Assembly: GCA_017941085.1 (NCBI GenBank)
Contig: JAGAXF010000013.1
Coordinates: forward strand, 1-52,338
Reading direction: 5' to 3'
From: Bacillota bacterium
Lineage (GTDB): Bacteria; Bacillota; Clostridia; Peptostreptococcales; Anaerovoracaceae
DNA length: 52,338 nucleotides
Positions 41,529 to 50,641 of this stretch are shown here, piece after piece (position 1 is the stretch's first letter; the number at the start of each line of letters is the position of its first letter). A program made the translations under genes and the position numbers. Below the pieces are notes generated by a model. It was not told the DNA's origin. It saw only the letters and a list, made by a program, of their open reading frames with translations, and made no database searches.

Positions 41529-43282
41529 GCTGCGGCACCTCCCTTCAGCTGGGAGTTTACTATGTCCACATATATTGGGCAGGTCTTCATTAGCTCTTCA
41601 TCAGTGCCGTAGCCCACAAGCTGACCGTCATCCAGGACTGCAATTTTGTCTGCGTATTTTAGAGTGGATATTCTTTGGGTAATAACTATTTTGGTTACGT
41701 CGGAATAATCCTTGTCCAGAGCAGCATAAAGGGCAGCCTCGGTTTTTAGATCCAACGCGCTGGTGCTGTCATCGAATATCATAATGGGTGAATGCTTTAA
41801 TAAAGCTCTGGCAATTGCGATACGCTGGCGCTGCCCGCCGGAAAGGCTGGCGCCTTTCTCGGCTACGGCAGTGCCGTAGCCCTCAGGCTGCTCCTTTATA
41901 AAGGAGTCAGCCTGGGCGGCCTTGGCAGCGCCCTGGATGTCGCTATCCTGGGCATTTGGATTACCCAAGGCAATATTCTCCCTTATGGTGGTGCTAAAGA
42001 GTTCGTTTTTCTGAGTTACGAAGGAAACCTTATTCCTGAGATACTCCAGGTCATATTCCTTTACATTTACGCCGTCAATAAGAACTTCTCCCTCAGAAAC
42101 GTCATAGAAACGTGCAATTAAATTTACCAGGCTGGTTTTTCCTGAACCTGTTGCACCGATTATTCCCAGCGTTTCACCTGGCTCTATTTTTAGATTAATG
42201 TCCTTTAATATTTCCTCCGGTACATCGGGATATGCAAATCCCACAGATTTAAATTCAATTACTGGATGAGAACCGGAGGTAGCCTCTCCCTTGTAGGGAC
42301 CGCTTTTAATGGCAGGATCTGTTTTTAGTATTTCGTTAATTCTTTTGCCGGAGGCCAAACCTCTGGACATCATCTGGAAAAGCATGGCCAGCATCATCAT
42401 GCCCCCAAGGATTTGAGAAATGTATGTGACTGCAGCCATAACTTCACCGGGTTGCATAAAGCCGCCCTCCACCTGAATAGCACCTATTCTAATTAGAGCC
42501 ACGGTAGCCAGGTTAAGGATTATATTCATAGCCGGCCTCATCATGGACATAATCATGAGTATCCTTAGCTGAGTGTCCACCAGAGCCTGGTTGGCGTCGT
42601 TAAATCTAAGCTTCTCTCGGTCTTCTTGAACGAAGGCTTTGATTACACGGGCTCCACCGATGTCCTCCTGAATAACCGTATTCATTCCATCCAATTTGGT
42701 TTGCATAGTCGTAAACAGAGGGCTGATTTTTCTTAGTATTACAAACACATCAATTAAAACCAGCGGAAAGGCAATGGCTATTACAATTAGAAAACTTTGA
42801 TGAAGGGAAAGGAGGGTAATGGTACCCACCACAAGAAAGGTAAGGGATCGAATAAAGCCTCTTACCAATTGCTGAACCAATCGTTCCACCTGGGATACAT
42901 CGTTGGTGATTCTGGTTATTAGGGAACCGGTGGTGAAGTAGTCCGTTTGCTGAAAGGAAAGGTCCATAACCTTTTCAAAGCATTTCTTTCTGATGACATT
43001 GGCAAATCCCTGACTGCAGATATTTGCCATGGTACCGGAAAGCATGCCGCAGAGTCCCCCCAGAAGAACCACCAGTATCATTCGAATACCTACTGTTGTT
43101 ATTAGAGGGATATTGGGAGTTCCATCTCCCTGAAGACCTAGAATTCCGTTATCCACTATGTCCGCCATAAGCCGTGGTTGCCACATGTCTATAGAGACCT
43201 CGGCAACCATAAATACAGCAGCCAGGATTCCGAAAATCCAGTATTTTTTCATGTATTTTAACATTCGCTTCTCCTTACACAA
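41525..43282 (-). CDS. ABC exporter half-transporter, degenerate-site subunit
   Basis: The 585-residue partner of the downstream exporter half also has six transmembrane helices (about 12-310) and a nucleotide-binding domain. Walker A is IGATGSGKTS (near 380). The signature LSGGQRQRIAIARALLKHSP is intact, but Walker B reads IMIFDDSTSALD (Asp replaces the catalytic Glu) and the switch region is VITQRISTLK (Gln replaces His). Its own site is therefore degenerate, while it donates a good signature to the partner's site. The first and promoter-proximal gene of the pair; AGGAG ribosome site. Confidence 0.92.
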   Translation of the reverse strand: MCKEKRMLKYMKKYWIFGILAAVFMVAEVSIDMWQPRLMADIVDNGILGLQGDGTPNIPLITTVGIRMILVVLLGGLCGMLSGTMANICSQGFANVIRKKCFEKVMDLSFQQTDYFTTGSLITRITNDVSQVERLVQQLVRGFIRSLTFLVVGTITLLSLHQSFLIVIAIAFPLVLIDVFVILRKISPLFTTMQTKLDGMNTVIQEDIGGARVIKAFVQEDREKLRFNDANQALVDTQLRILMIMSMMRPAMNIILNLATVALIRIGAIQVEGGFMQPGEVMAAVTYISQILGGMMMLAMLFQMMSRGLASGKRINEILKTDPAIKSGPYKGEATSGSHPVIEFKSVGFAYPDVPEEILKDINLKIEPGETLGIIGATGSGKTSLVNLIARFYDVSEGEVLIDGVNVKEYDLEYLRNKVSFVTQKNELFSTTIRENIALGNPNAQDSDIQGAAKAAQADSFIKEQPEGYGTAVAEKGASLSGGQRQRIAIARALLKHSPIMIFDDSTSALDLKTEAALYAALDKDYSDVTKIVITQRISTLKYADKIAVLDDGQLVGYGTDEELMKTCPIYVDIVNSQLKGGAAA

Positions 43283-43294
43283 TATGCATTGCTA

Positions 43295-43303
43295 ATTATA
43301 GCA
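43295..43303 (-). promoter_or_regulatory. Extended -10 promoter of the ABC exporter operon
   Basis: Minus strand TGCTATAAT (43303-43295): TGn plus a perfect TATAAT, 13 bp before the exporter start codon region. The -35 region (TGAACT) is weak. Confidence 0.5.
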
Positions 43304-43375
43304 CAAAACCCGGGCTTTAGTTCACAGAAAGAGTGTTGCAATAACACTTGTGTTTTTAATGACTTCATATTATTA

Positions 43376-43404
43376 TTAACCTGTAAAGACACCCATTTTA
43401 TAAT
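43376..43404 (+). promoter_or_regulatory. Promoter of the hydrolase gene
   Basis: TTAACC (43376-43381), 17-nt spacer, TATAAT (43399-43404); a second TATAAT overlaps at 43404-43409. It lies 39 bp before the ATG. Genes to 50428 follow with short gaps and may form one long unit. Confidence 0.6.
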
Positions 43405-43442
43405 ATAATAAGGAAGGGACAGGAAAAGGAAGGGATAGGAAA

Positions 43443-43970
43443 ATGAGAAATATTTTGATAGTAATCGACATGCAGAAGGACTTTATAGATGGCTCCCTTG
43501 GGACGAAGGAAGCGGAAGCTATTGTTGATGCTGTGGTTGAGAAAATCAAAACCTATGATCCTAAGGATGTTTTTGCTACAATGGATACCCATGAGGGGAA
43601 TTACCTGGAAACCCAGGAGGGAAAGAATCTTCCTGTGGAGCATTGCATCAAGGGAACTCCTGGCTGGGAAATAAACGAAAAAATTGCACCCCTGATTAAG
43701 CCGGAGAATATATTTGAAAAGCCCACCTTTGGCTCAATTAATCTTGCCAACAAGATGAAGGAATTGGCAGATAAAGAAGAGATTTCCATTGAGCTTTTGG
43801 GCCTTTGCACAGACATCTGTGTGGTTTCCAACGCCCTTCTTCTTAAAGCCTATATGCCGGAGGTTCCCATTAAGGTGGACTGCACATGTTGTGCCGGCGT
43901 AACTCCGGAAAAACATAAGGCAAGCCTGGAAACCCTTCAGTCCTGCCAAGTTCAGGTTGTAGGTATGTAA
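43443..43970 (+). CDS. Cysteine hydrolase (nicotinamidase/isochorismatase family)
   Basis: This 175-residue alpha/beta hydrolase has the catalytic Asp (D9 in LIVIDMQKDF), the metal-site pair DTHEGNY (near 51) with HCIKGTPGW (near 69), and the nucleophile C126 in LGLCTDICVVSNALL. The DxH...H pattern with HCxxGTxGW is that of nicotinamidase (PncA-like), which turns nicotinamide into nicotinate for NAD salvage. The isochorismatase branch lacks this metal site, so nicotinamidase is the better reading. No other NAD genes adjoin it. Confidence 0.82.
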   Translation: MRNILIVIDMQKDFIDGSLGTKEAEAIVDAVVEKIKTYDPKDVFATMDTHEGNYLETQEGKNLPVEHCIKGTPGWEINEKIAPLIKPENIFEKPTFGSINLANKMKELADKEEISIELLGLCTDICVVSNALLLKAYMPEVPIKVDCTCCAGVTPEKHKASLETLQSCQVQVVGM

Positions 43971-43996
43971 GTCCCATATATTAGGAGGAAATCCAA

Positions 43997-45748
43997 TTGA
44001 CTATCTTTGATATTTTCTATATGCTTGGCGGAATAGGTTTGTTCCTCTTTGGAATGACGGTAATGTCCACAGGCCTAAAGAATGCAGCCGGGGATAACCT
44101 ACAGAATATATTGGAAAAGGTTACATCGAACCGTATAGTTGCCGTACTTTTGGGTATTGGAATCACTATACTAATCCAAAGCTCATCAGCTACGGTATTC
44201 ATGGTAATTGGATTTGTAAATGCAGGTATGATGACCTTGGCTCAAGCCATCGGCATCATAATGGGGGCCAATATCGGTACCACCGTAACTGCACAGATAA
44301 CGGCCTTTAATCTGGCCAAGTATTCACCTATACTTCTCTTTATCGGAACGATAATGTATATTTTCATAAAAAGAAATATCCTAAAGCATATAGGAGCCAT
44401 AATAATGGGCTTCGGTATGCTTTTTTTTGGAGTGGCGGTTATGAAGGAGGGCATAGCGCCCCTTTCGGAAAGTGCCGGCTTTAAAACCTTCCTGACGGGA
44501 TTAAGCAATCCGGTTTTAGCCGTTCTCTTTGGCTTCGGATTCACCGCCCTTTTACAGAGCATTTCCTCATCCTCAGTTATTTTTCAGGCCTTTGCTGTTC
44601 AGGGCCTTTTAAGTCTAAATACCTCAGCCTACCTGCTTATAGGTGGTGCAGTGGGAGCAGTATTCCCAATTGTTTTGGCCTCTTTAACCACCAATAAAGA
44701 CGGGAAGAGAACAGCCTTAGCGGATCTGCTTTTCAACCTGATGAGGATGGTGATTCTGGTAATAATTCTTGGATTATTCCCGGGAATTATGGATATAATA
44801 GAAAGCCTTTCTCCCACGGATATCGGTAGACAAATAGCCAATACCAATACCATATTTGCCCTTATTGCGGTTTTGGTAATCCTGCCTTTTTCCGGCTTGT
44901 TGATTAAGCTGGTGGAAAAAATAATGCCGGTGGAGGAAGAGGAGCATGAACAAAAGAGAGATCGTACTCTTCAGTATATGATTAATATTTCAAAGCTTCC
45001 GGCAGCCATGGCAGTTTCCCAGGCCCAAAAGGAAATAACCCGCATGGGTAGAGTAGCATCAAAGAATCTGCACAGATCCATAGAGTGCTTCTTTAACTAC
45101 AATCCTGAAAAAGCAGCAAAGATAAGAGCTAGAGAAGAAAGTGTTAATATCCTAAACCATACCATTGCAGATGCCCTGGTTCAGCTAAGAGAACTGGATC
45201 TGACTTCAGAGAATATGCGTAGAGTATCCATGATGACCATAGCCATTACGGATATTGAACGTATTTCCGACCATGCGGAAAACATCATTGAATACACTGA
45301 AGAGATGCTGTCCAAAAAAGCCGCAATGTCTGAGGACGCCTTGGAGGAGCTTAGAAAAATGTCCAAGGATGTGCTGGAGGAAGTGGATTTGGCTTTGGAT
45401 ATATTTGAGTCGGATGCCTATGACAAATTGGATGATTTGGAAACCATTGAAGACGGCGTGGACAAACAGGAAGACCTGCTAATTGGAAACCATGTGCAAA
45501 GGCTTATGGATGGAGGTTGCGATCCTTTGGCGGGAGTTGTCTTTGCTGATATAGTAACCGACCTGGAGCGTTGCGGAGACCATGCAATAAATATCGCCTA
45601 TTCCTTAAAGGAAAGACCAAAGGAATTGGATGAGGATAGAATTACAGATCCCATGGCATATATGGAAGCCATGGAGAGAGATGCAATGAAGCATGACACC
45701 TCTAAAAAGGACGGAACAAAAATAGACAAGGACAGAGCCCACGATTGA
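43997..45748 (+). CDS. Na+/phosphate cotransporter family protein with PhoU-like domain
   Basis: The 583-residue protein has two inverted Na/Pi cotransporter repeats in its N-terminal half. QSSSATVFMVIGFVNAGMM (near 55) and LQSISSSSVIFQAFAVQG (near 190) are the repeated Q-S-S-S-A/S substrate motifs. GANIGTTVTAQ follows the first. The C-terminal third (about 345-560) is a helical PhoU-like domain with ERISDHAENIIEY and ERCGDHAINIAYS metal-binding motifs. Start is TTG with a strong AGGAGG 8 nt upstream. It imports phosphate or a similar anion with sodium. Confidence 0.9.
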   Translation: MTIFDIFYMLGGIGLFLFGMTVMSTGLKNAAGDNLQNILEKVTSNRIVAVLLGIGITILIQSSSATVFMVIGFVNAGMMTLAQAIGIIMGANIGTTVTAQITAFNLAKYSPILLFIGTIMYIFIKRNILKHIGAIIMGFGMLFFGVAVMKEGIAPLSESAGFKTFLTGLSNPVLAVLFGFGFTALLQSISSSSVIFQAFAVQGLLSLNTSAYLLIGGAVGAVFPIVLASLTTNKDGKRTALADLLFNLMRMVILVIILGLFPGIMDIIESLSPTDIGRQIANTNTIFALIAVLVILPFSGLLIKLVEKIMPVEEEEHEQKRDRTLQYMINISKLPAAMAVSQAQKEITRMGRVASKNLHRSIECFFNYNPEKAAKIRAREESVNILNHTIADALVQLRELDLTSENMRRVSMMTIAITDIERISDHAENIIEYTEEMLSKKAAMSEDALEELRKMSKDVLEEVDLALDIFESDAYDKLDDLETIEDGVDKQEDLLIGNHVQRLMDGGCDPLAGVVFADIVTDLERCGDHAINIAYSLKERPKELDEDRITDPMAYMEAMERDAMKHDTSKKDGTKIDKDRAHD

Positions 45749-45749
45749 G

Positions 45750-46190
45750 ATGATAGATAAGGACGAATTCAATTTCATGCTAAGTGACTTAATTGACGAG
45801 CTTCCCCACGTCTTTTTTAGGGACCTTCATGGTGGTATAATAGTATCCGATGACTGTCCCCAGTCTGAGTATTCTATGAACAACGATTTATTCATCTTTG
45901 GTCAGTACAGAGTCAATAATTTGGGAAGACAGGTAGTCATTTTTAAAGGCTCCTTTGACAGATTCTACAGTCATTTACCTCAGGAAGAACTTAAGAAAAA
46001 ATTGAGGGAAGTTCTTCGCCACGAGTTTAGACATCACTTAGAGTTTTTAGGAGGAGTGCACAACTCCAAAAGCCTGGAGGCAGAAGACAAAAGAGAAATC
46101 CAGGAATATTTGGCCGGATATGCCAATTGGGAAAAAGCATCGGCACACAAAGAGGAGGGCAATATCATAGACAGTCCCTTTGATAAATAG
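45750..46190 (+). CDS. Zincin-like putative metallopeptidase
   Basis: The 146-residue cytoplasmic protein has one HExxH motif, HEFRHHLEFLGG (near residues 90-101), inside LREVLRHEFRHHLEFLGGVH. It is followed by acidic residues (LEAEDKREIQEYL) of the kind that complete a zincin site. This resembles small single-domain minimal metallopeptidases of unknown substrate. The ATG starts 1 nt after the transporter stop, and phosphoketolase follows 9 nt later, so it is co-transcribed. No ribosome site is evident, which suggests translation by re-initiation. No function can be assigned beyond the metal site. Confidence 0.65.
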   Translation: MIDKDEFNFMLSDLIDELPHVFFRDLHGGIIVSDDCPQSEYSMNNDLFIFGQYRVNNLGRQVVIFKGSFDRFYSHLPQEELKKKLREVLRHEFRHHLEFLGGVHNSKSLEAEDKREIQEYLAGYANWEKASAHKEEGNIIDSPFDK

Positions 46191-46199
46191 GAGGAGAGT

Positions 46200-48692
46200 A
46201 TGGCAACAGCAAAGAAACAAACAAAGGTAGCAAAAGAGAAGAAGGTGGCAGTAAGTCCTGCATACCTAAAGAAGATGGATGCTTATTGGAGAGCAACCAA
46301 CTATCTATCTGCAGCACAGTTATATCTTTTAGATAATCCACTTCTTAGAAAGCCCCTAAAGAAGGAACAGGTTAAGAAAAAAATTGTGGGTCACTGGGGC
46401 ACAGTGCCGGGACAGAATTTTATCTATGTTCACCTAAACAGAATAATTAAAGAAAGAGACCAGGACATGGTGTTTATTTCCGGTCCGGGACACGGTGGTA
46501 ATTTCTTTGTTGCCAATACCTATTTGGAGGGTTCTTATAGCGAGGTATATCCCAATGTAAGCAGAGATATAGAGGGCATGAAGAAACTGTGCAAGCAGTT
46601 CTCCTTCCCGGGAGGAATATCCAGCCACGTGGCTCCGGAGAATCCCGGTTCCATTCACGAAGGTGGAGAGCTTGGTTATTCCTTAGCCCATTCCTTTGGT
46701 GCGGTATTTGATAATCCTAACCTGGTAGTTGCCTGCGTAGTTGGAGATGGCGAGGCGGAAACAGGACCTCTTGCAGCATCCTGGCACGGGAATAAATTCC
46801 TGGATCCTGCCAATGACGGAGCCGTTCTTCCCATCCTTCACTTAAATGGATATAAAATCAGCAATCCCACCATTCTATCCAGAATTCCAAATGAAGAGCT
46901 GGAGCACTATATGCTGGGTTGCGGCTGGAAGCCATATTTTGTAGAGGGTTCAGACCCCATGAAGATGCACAAAAGAATGGCGGAAGTTATGGATCAGGTC
47001 TTTGACGATATTAAAGAAATCCAGGAAACCGCAAGAGCAAAAGCATCAGTAAAGAAAACAAAAATTGATTCCAAGGTTTCAGGAAAGGATACAAATGCTG
47101 TTTGGGACAACAAGGCGGTGTCAGAGGAAAGACCTCTTTGGCCCATGATAATATTCAGATCCCCCAAGGGCTGGACAGGACCAAAGGCGGTAGACGGAAA
47201 GAAAATAGAAGGTACCTTTAGGGCTCACCAGGTTCCCATTAATATGGAGAAACCTGAGCATCTCAAGATGCTGGAAAAATGGCTTAAGAGCTATAGGCCG
47301 GAGGAACTCTTTGACAAGAACGGCAGACTGATTCCGGAGCTGGAAGAATTGGCGCCAAAGGGTGACAAGCGAATGGGTGCAACGCCATACGCCAATGGTG
47401 GAAAGCTCCTTAGGGATCTTAGAATGCCTGACTTCAGAAACTATGCAGTGGATGTTCCAAAGCCCGGTGAGGTGGAAGCCCAGGATATGCTGGAGCTGGG
47501 AGACTTTGTTCGTGATATAATGAAGATGAATGAAGAAGCTAAGAACTTCCGCGTTTTTGGTCCCGATGAAACCATGTCCAACAGACTGGGTCGAGTATTT
47601 GAAGTAACGGGAAGAGACTGGAATGCGGAGGCCTATGAAGGGGATGAGTATCTTTCCGGCAACGGTAGAGTTGTGGACTCCATGCTTTCGGAGCACATGT
47701 GCGAAGGTATGCTGGAGGGATATCTCCTTACGGGGCGCCACGGATTCTTCGCCAGTTACGAAGCTTTTATTCGTGTGGTGGACTCCATGTGTGCCCAACA
47801 CGCCAAATGGCTTAAGGTCTGCGGCGACCTTCCTTGGAGAGAGGAAATTGCTTCATTGAATTTGATTCTGTCCTCCAATGTTTGGCAGCAGGATCACAAT
47901 GGATTTACCCATCAGGATCCGGGATTCCTGGATCATATTGCAAATAAAAAGGCAGACGTGGTGAGACTTTATCTACCGCCGGATGCAAACTGCTTACTTT
48001 CCTGCTTTGATCACTGCATCAGAAGCAAGGACTATGTAAATGTTCTGGTAACATCAAAGCATCCAAGACCTCAGTGGCTTAATATGGAACAAGCGGTAAA
48101 GCATTGTACCCAGGGTATCGGAATTTGGCAGTGGGCCTCCAACGACCAGGGAGAGGAGCCGGATGTGGTAATGGCATGTTGCGGCGATACTCCAACCTTG
48201 GAAACCCTGGCGGCTGTATCCATTCTCAGGAATGAACTTCCGGAGCTTAAGATTCGTGTGGTTAACGTAGTTGATTTAATGAAGCTTCAGCCTCATACGC
48301 AGCATCCCCACGGACTTACAGATGCAGAATACGATGCCATATTCACAAAGGATAAGCCCATTATTTTCGCCTTCCACGGATATCATACTTTGATTCATGA
48401 ACTGACCTACAGAAGAACCAACAAGAATATCCACGTTTATGGATACAAGGAAGAGGGAACCATAACAACCCCCTTTGATATGCGAGTACAAAACGAAATC
48501 GACAGATTCAGTCTTGTTAAGAATGTGATTAAATTCCTGCCTCAGCTAGGAAATCGTGGATCCCATTTGGTTCAGGTTATGGCGGACAAGCTTGTGGAAC
48601 ACAAGCAGTACATACATGAATATGGAGTGGATCTACCGGAGGTTGCAGGTTGGAAATGGAACTCCGCTACTTCAAGAAAGGGAGCACGATAG
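46200..48692 (+). CDS. xfp: Phosphoketolase (Xfp)
   Basis: This thiamine-diphosphate enzyme cleaves xylulose 5-phosphate (and often fructose 6-phosphate) with phosphate to acetyl phosphate. The 830-residue length is normal. The lysine-rich N-terminus (1-17) precedes [34 protein letters not shown] (near 98) and the ThDP-binding [20 protein letters not shown] (D183-G-E185). [19 protein letters not shown]-type [28 protein letters not shown] and the C-terminal FAFHGYH mark the other domains. AGGAGG ribosome site. Acetyl phosphate from it would supply ATP via acetate kinase encoded elsewhere. Confidence 0.97.
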   Translation: MATAKKQTKVAKEKKVAVSPAYLKKMDAYWRATNYLSAAQLYLLDNPLLRKPLKKEQVKKKIVGHWGTVPGQNFIYVHLNRIIKERDQDMVFISGPGHGGNFFVANTYLEGSYSEVYPNVSRDIEGMKKLCKQFSFPGGISSHVAPENPGSIHEGGELGYSLAHSFGAVFDNPNLVVACVVGDGEAETGPLAASWHGNKFLDPANDGAVLPILHLNGYKISNPTILSRIPNEELEHYMLGCGWKPYFVEGSDPMKMHKRMAEVMDQVFDDIKEIQETARAKASVKKTKIDSKVSGKDTNAVWDNKAVSEERPLWPMIIFRSPKGWTGPKAVDGKKIEGTFRAHQVPINMEKPEHLKMLEKWLKSYRPEELFDKNGRLIPELEELAPKGDKRMGATPYANGGKLLRDLRMPDFRNYAVDVPKPGEVEAQDMLELGDFVRDIMKMNEEAKNFRVFGPDETMSNRLGRVFEVTGRDWNAEAYEGDEYLSGNGRVVDSMLSEHMCEGMLEGYLLTGRHGFFASYEAFIRVVDSMCAQHAKWLKVCGDLPWREEIASLNLILSSNVWQQDHNGFTHQDPGFLDHIANKKADVVRLYLPPDANCLLSCFDHCIRSKDYVNVLVTSKHPRPQWLNMEQAVKHCTQGIGIWQWASNDQGEEPDVVMACCGDTPTLETLAAVSILRNELPELKIRVVNVVDLMKLQPHTQHPHGLTDAEYDAIFTKDKPIIFAFHGYHTLIHELTYRRTNKNIHVYGYKEEGTITTPFDMRVQNEIDRFSLVKNVIKFLPQLGNRGSHLVQVMADKLVEHKQYIHEYGVDLPEVAGWKWNSATSRKGAR

Positions 48693-49175
48693 ATGTTTAG
48701 AGAAATAAGAAGATTTAAACAGGCACTAACAAAAGAGGAATGCATCAAAGTTTTAACGGAGGAGAAGCGAGGCATTCTTTCAGTTCTGGGGGATGATGAC
48801 TATCCCTACGGCATGCCTATTAATCATTGGTATAATCCGGAGGACGGAAAAATATATTTTCACTCCGGCCCCGGTGGACACAAATTGGAATCCATAGCAA
48901 AGCATAATAAGGTTTCCTTCTGTGTTTATGATAAGGGATACTATGATGAAGGAGAAATTTCCTGGGCCTTGAACATCAAGAGTATAATAGTCTTTGGCAA
49001 AATGGAAATAGTTGAAGACAAGGAACTGGCTCTTCATGCTGTTAGACAGCTTAGCTATAAATTCACTCAGGACGATGCATATATTGATGATGACATCGAA
49101 AGAAACGGCAAAGCAGTTGTAATGCTGGCTCTCACTCCTGAGCATATGACAGGGAAGTTGGTTAATGAGTCATAA
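48693..49175 (+). CDS. Pyridoxamine 5'-phosphate oxidase-family flavoprotein (NimA-like)
   Basis: The 160-residue split-barrel protein is of the FMN-binding PPOX family. Its pattern RRFKQALTKEECIKVLTEEK, RGILSVLGDDDYPYGMPINH, IYFHSGPGGHKLESIAKHNK and VSFCVYD is that of NimA/NimB-like members (nitroimidazole reductase relatives). HSGPGGHK and the preceding YPYGMPINHWY line the flavin site. It is not the true PdxH. The ATG abuts the xfp stop, and the CofE-like gene follows 26 nt later. Some PPOX proteins use F420 or FAD in place of FMN, so the cofactor is open. Confidence 0.88.
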   Translation: MFREIRRFKQALTKEECIKVLTEEKRGILSVLGDDDYPYGMPINHWYNPEDGKIYFHSGPGGHKLESIAKHNKVSFCVYDKGYYDEGEISWALNIKSIIVFGKMEIVEDKELALHAVRQLSYKFTQDDAYIDDDIERNGKAVVMLALTPEHMTGKLVNES

Positions 49176-49201
49176 CAATCAATCCAAGGAGGATTTAGAT
49201 A

Positions 49202-50428
49202 ATGAGTAATGAAAGATTGGTGGGTACTATTTCACGTGGTATCCGTTGCCCTATAATTCGTGAGGGAGATAATCTTGTTTCAATTGTGACGGACAGCATT
49301 TTGGCCGCCAGCAAGGATCCGGAGTGGGGATTTAAGTTCCACGACAAGGATATTGTTGCAATTACAGAATCCATAGTTGCAAGAGCCCAGGGTAATTATA
49401 TTACAGTTCAGGATATTGCCAAGGACGTTAAAAAGAAACTGGTGGATGGAGGCGACGGTACTATCGGAGTTATACTTCCCATTCTATCCCGTAACCGTTT
49501 TGCTATTTGCCTAAGAGGCATAGCCATGGGAGCAAAGAAAATTGTTCTTCAGCTTAGCTATCCTTCAGATGAAGTTGGCAATGAACTGGTAAGTATTGAT
49601 GCCTTGGATGAAGCCGGGGTGGATCCATTTACGGATGTTCTTTCTTTGGAAAAATATAGAGAGCTCTTTGGTGAGAATCCACATCCCTTTACGGGAGTTG
49701 ACTATGTGGCTTACTACGGTGACTTAATTAAGGAAGCCGGGGCCGAGGTGGAAATAATCTTTGCCAATAAAGCCACTGCCATTTTGAACTATACCAAGAG
49801 AGTTCTTACCTGCGATATTCATACTCGTGCCCGCTCCAAGAGATTGCTTAAGGATGCAGGAGCAGAGGTGGTATGCGGCTTGGATGATATTATGAATGAG
49901 CCGGTGAAAAGAGAAGACGGCTCTGTCAGCGGATACAATGAGAAGTACGGACTTTTGGGTTCCAACAAGGCAACGGAGGATACAGTGAAATTGTTCCCCA
50001 AGGATCCTACCGCTTTGGTAAATGACATAGCAAAGAAGCTTCATGTTGCCACCGGTAAAAGCATAGAGGTTATGGTTTATGGTGACGGAGCCTTTAAGGA
50101 TCCCCAGGGTAAGATTTGGGAGCTGGCAGATCCGGTGGTTTCACCTGCCTTTACTCCTGGTTTAAAGGGCACCCCTAATGAACTGAAACTTAAGTATTTG
50201 GCGGATAATGACTTTGCTCATCTATCCGGTGAGGAACTTAAGGCGGCCATATCTGAGAGCATCAAGAGTAAGGATTCGGATCTTGTGGGGAACATGGCCT
50301 CTGAGGGAACTACCCCAAGACAGCTTACGGATTTAATTGGTTCTCTCTGCGATTTAACATCGGGCTCCGGAGACAAGGGAACCCCAATAGTGTTTATCCA
50401 GGGATATTTTGATAACTACACGAACTGA
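49202..50428 (+). CDS. CofE-like gamma-glutamyl ligase-family protein
   Basis: CofE adds glutamate to coenzyme F420-0 in methanogens and actinobacteria. This 408-residue protein shows the family's N-terminal part: DIVAITESIVARAQGNYITV (near 48-67), VILPILSRNRFAICLRGIAM (near 90-109) and the central VDYVAYYGDLIKEAG. YGDGAFKDPQGKIWELADPV (near 291-310) corresponds to the CofE DxxGxxxRxG/ADxxA region. It is longer than the usual 250 residues and has a C-terminal segment with VGNMASEGTTPRQLTDLIGS. No other F420 genes are here and Firmicutes of this kind are not known to make F420, so another glutamylated cofactor is possible. AGGAGG ribosome site. Confidence 0.8.
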   Translation: MSNERLVGTISRGIRCPIIREGDNLVSIVTDSILAASKDPEWGFKFHDKDIVAITESIVARAQGNYITVQDIAKDVKKKLVDGGDGTIGVILPILSRNRFAICLRGIAMGAKKIVLQLSYPSDEVGNELVSIDALDEAGVDPFTDVLSLEKYRELFGENPHPFTGVDYVAYYGDLIKEAGAEVEIIFANKATAILNYTKRVLTCDIHTRARSKRLLKDAGAEVVCGLDDIMNEPVKREDGSVSGYNEKYGLLGSNKATEDTVKLFPKDPTALVNDIAKKLHVATGKSIEVMVYGDGAFKDPQGKIWELADPVVSPAFTPGLKGTPNELKLKYLADNDFAHLSGEELKAAISESIKSKDSDLVGNMASEGTTPRQLTDLIGSLCDLTSGSGDKGTPIVFIQGYFDNYTN

Positions 50429-50433
50429 TAACA

Positions 50434-50581
50434 AGGGTTGGCATATGCTTATTGGTGACCGCTTGCGCTTAGTCCTCACGTAGCGGTTCTAAGCTCGCAC
50501 TTCTCATACGAACAGGTTCGTATGCTCGCGCTCACTAAGAACCGACGTTGCGGATGTCACCGATAAGCATATGCCAACCCT
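50434..50581. repeat. 148-bp imperfect palindrome (MITE-like or structured element)
   Basis: Outer arms of 26 bp are complementary apart from one G/T pair: AGGGTTGGCATATGCTTATT (50434-50453) continues to 50459 and matches 50556-50581. Inside are CGGTTCT (50484-50490) with AGAACCG (50538-50544), and at the centre CATACGAAC and GTTCGTATG (50505-50513, 50516-50524) flank AG. The rest of the arms is only partly paired. G+C is higher than in flanking DNA. It begins 5 bp after the CofE-like stop. No T tract follows, no obvious target duplication was found, and no second copy was seen in this window. Confidence 0.8.
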
Positions 50582-50641
50582 ATTATATATATTGCTGTAA
50601 GTAGAATCATGTTATAGGAGAATCTTATTATAGGAGGGTTT

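Noticed and set aside
50434..50581. Palindrome as the terminator of the CofE-like gene
   Set aside because: No T tract follows either arm, and the hairpin is far longer and less regular than the other terminators in this window.
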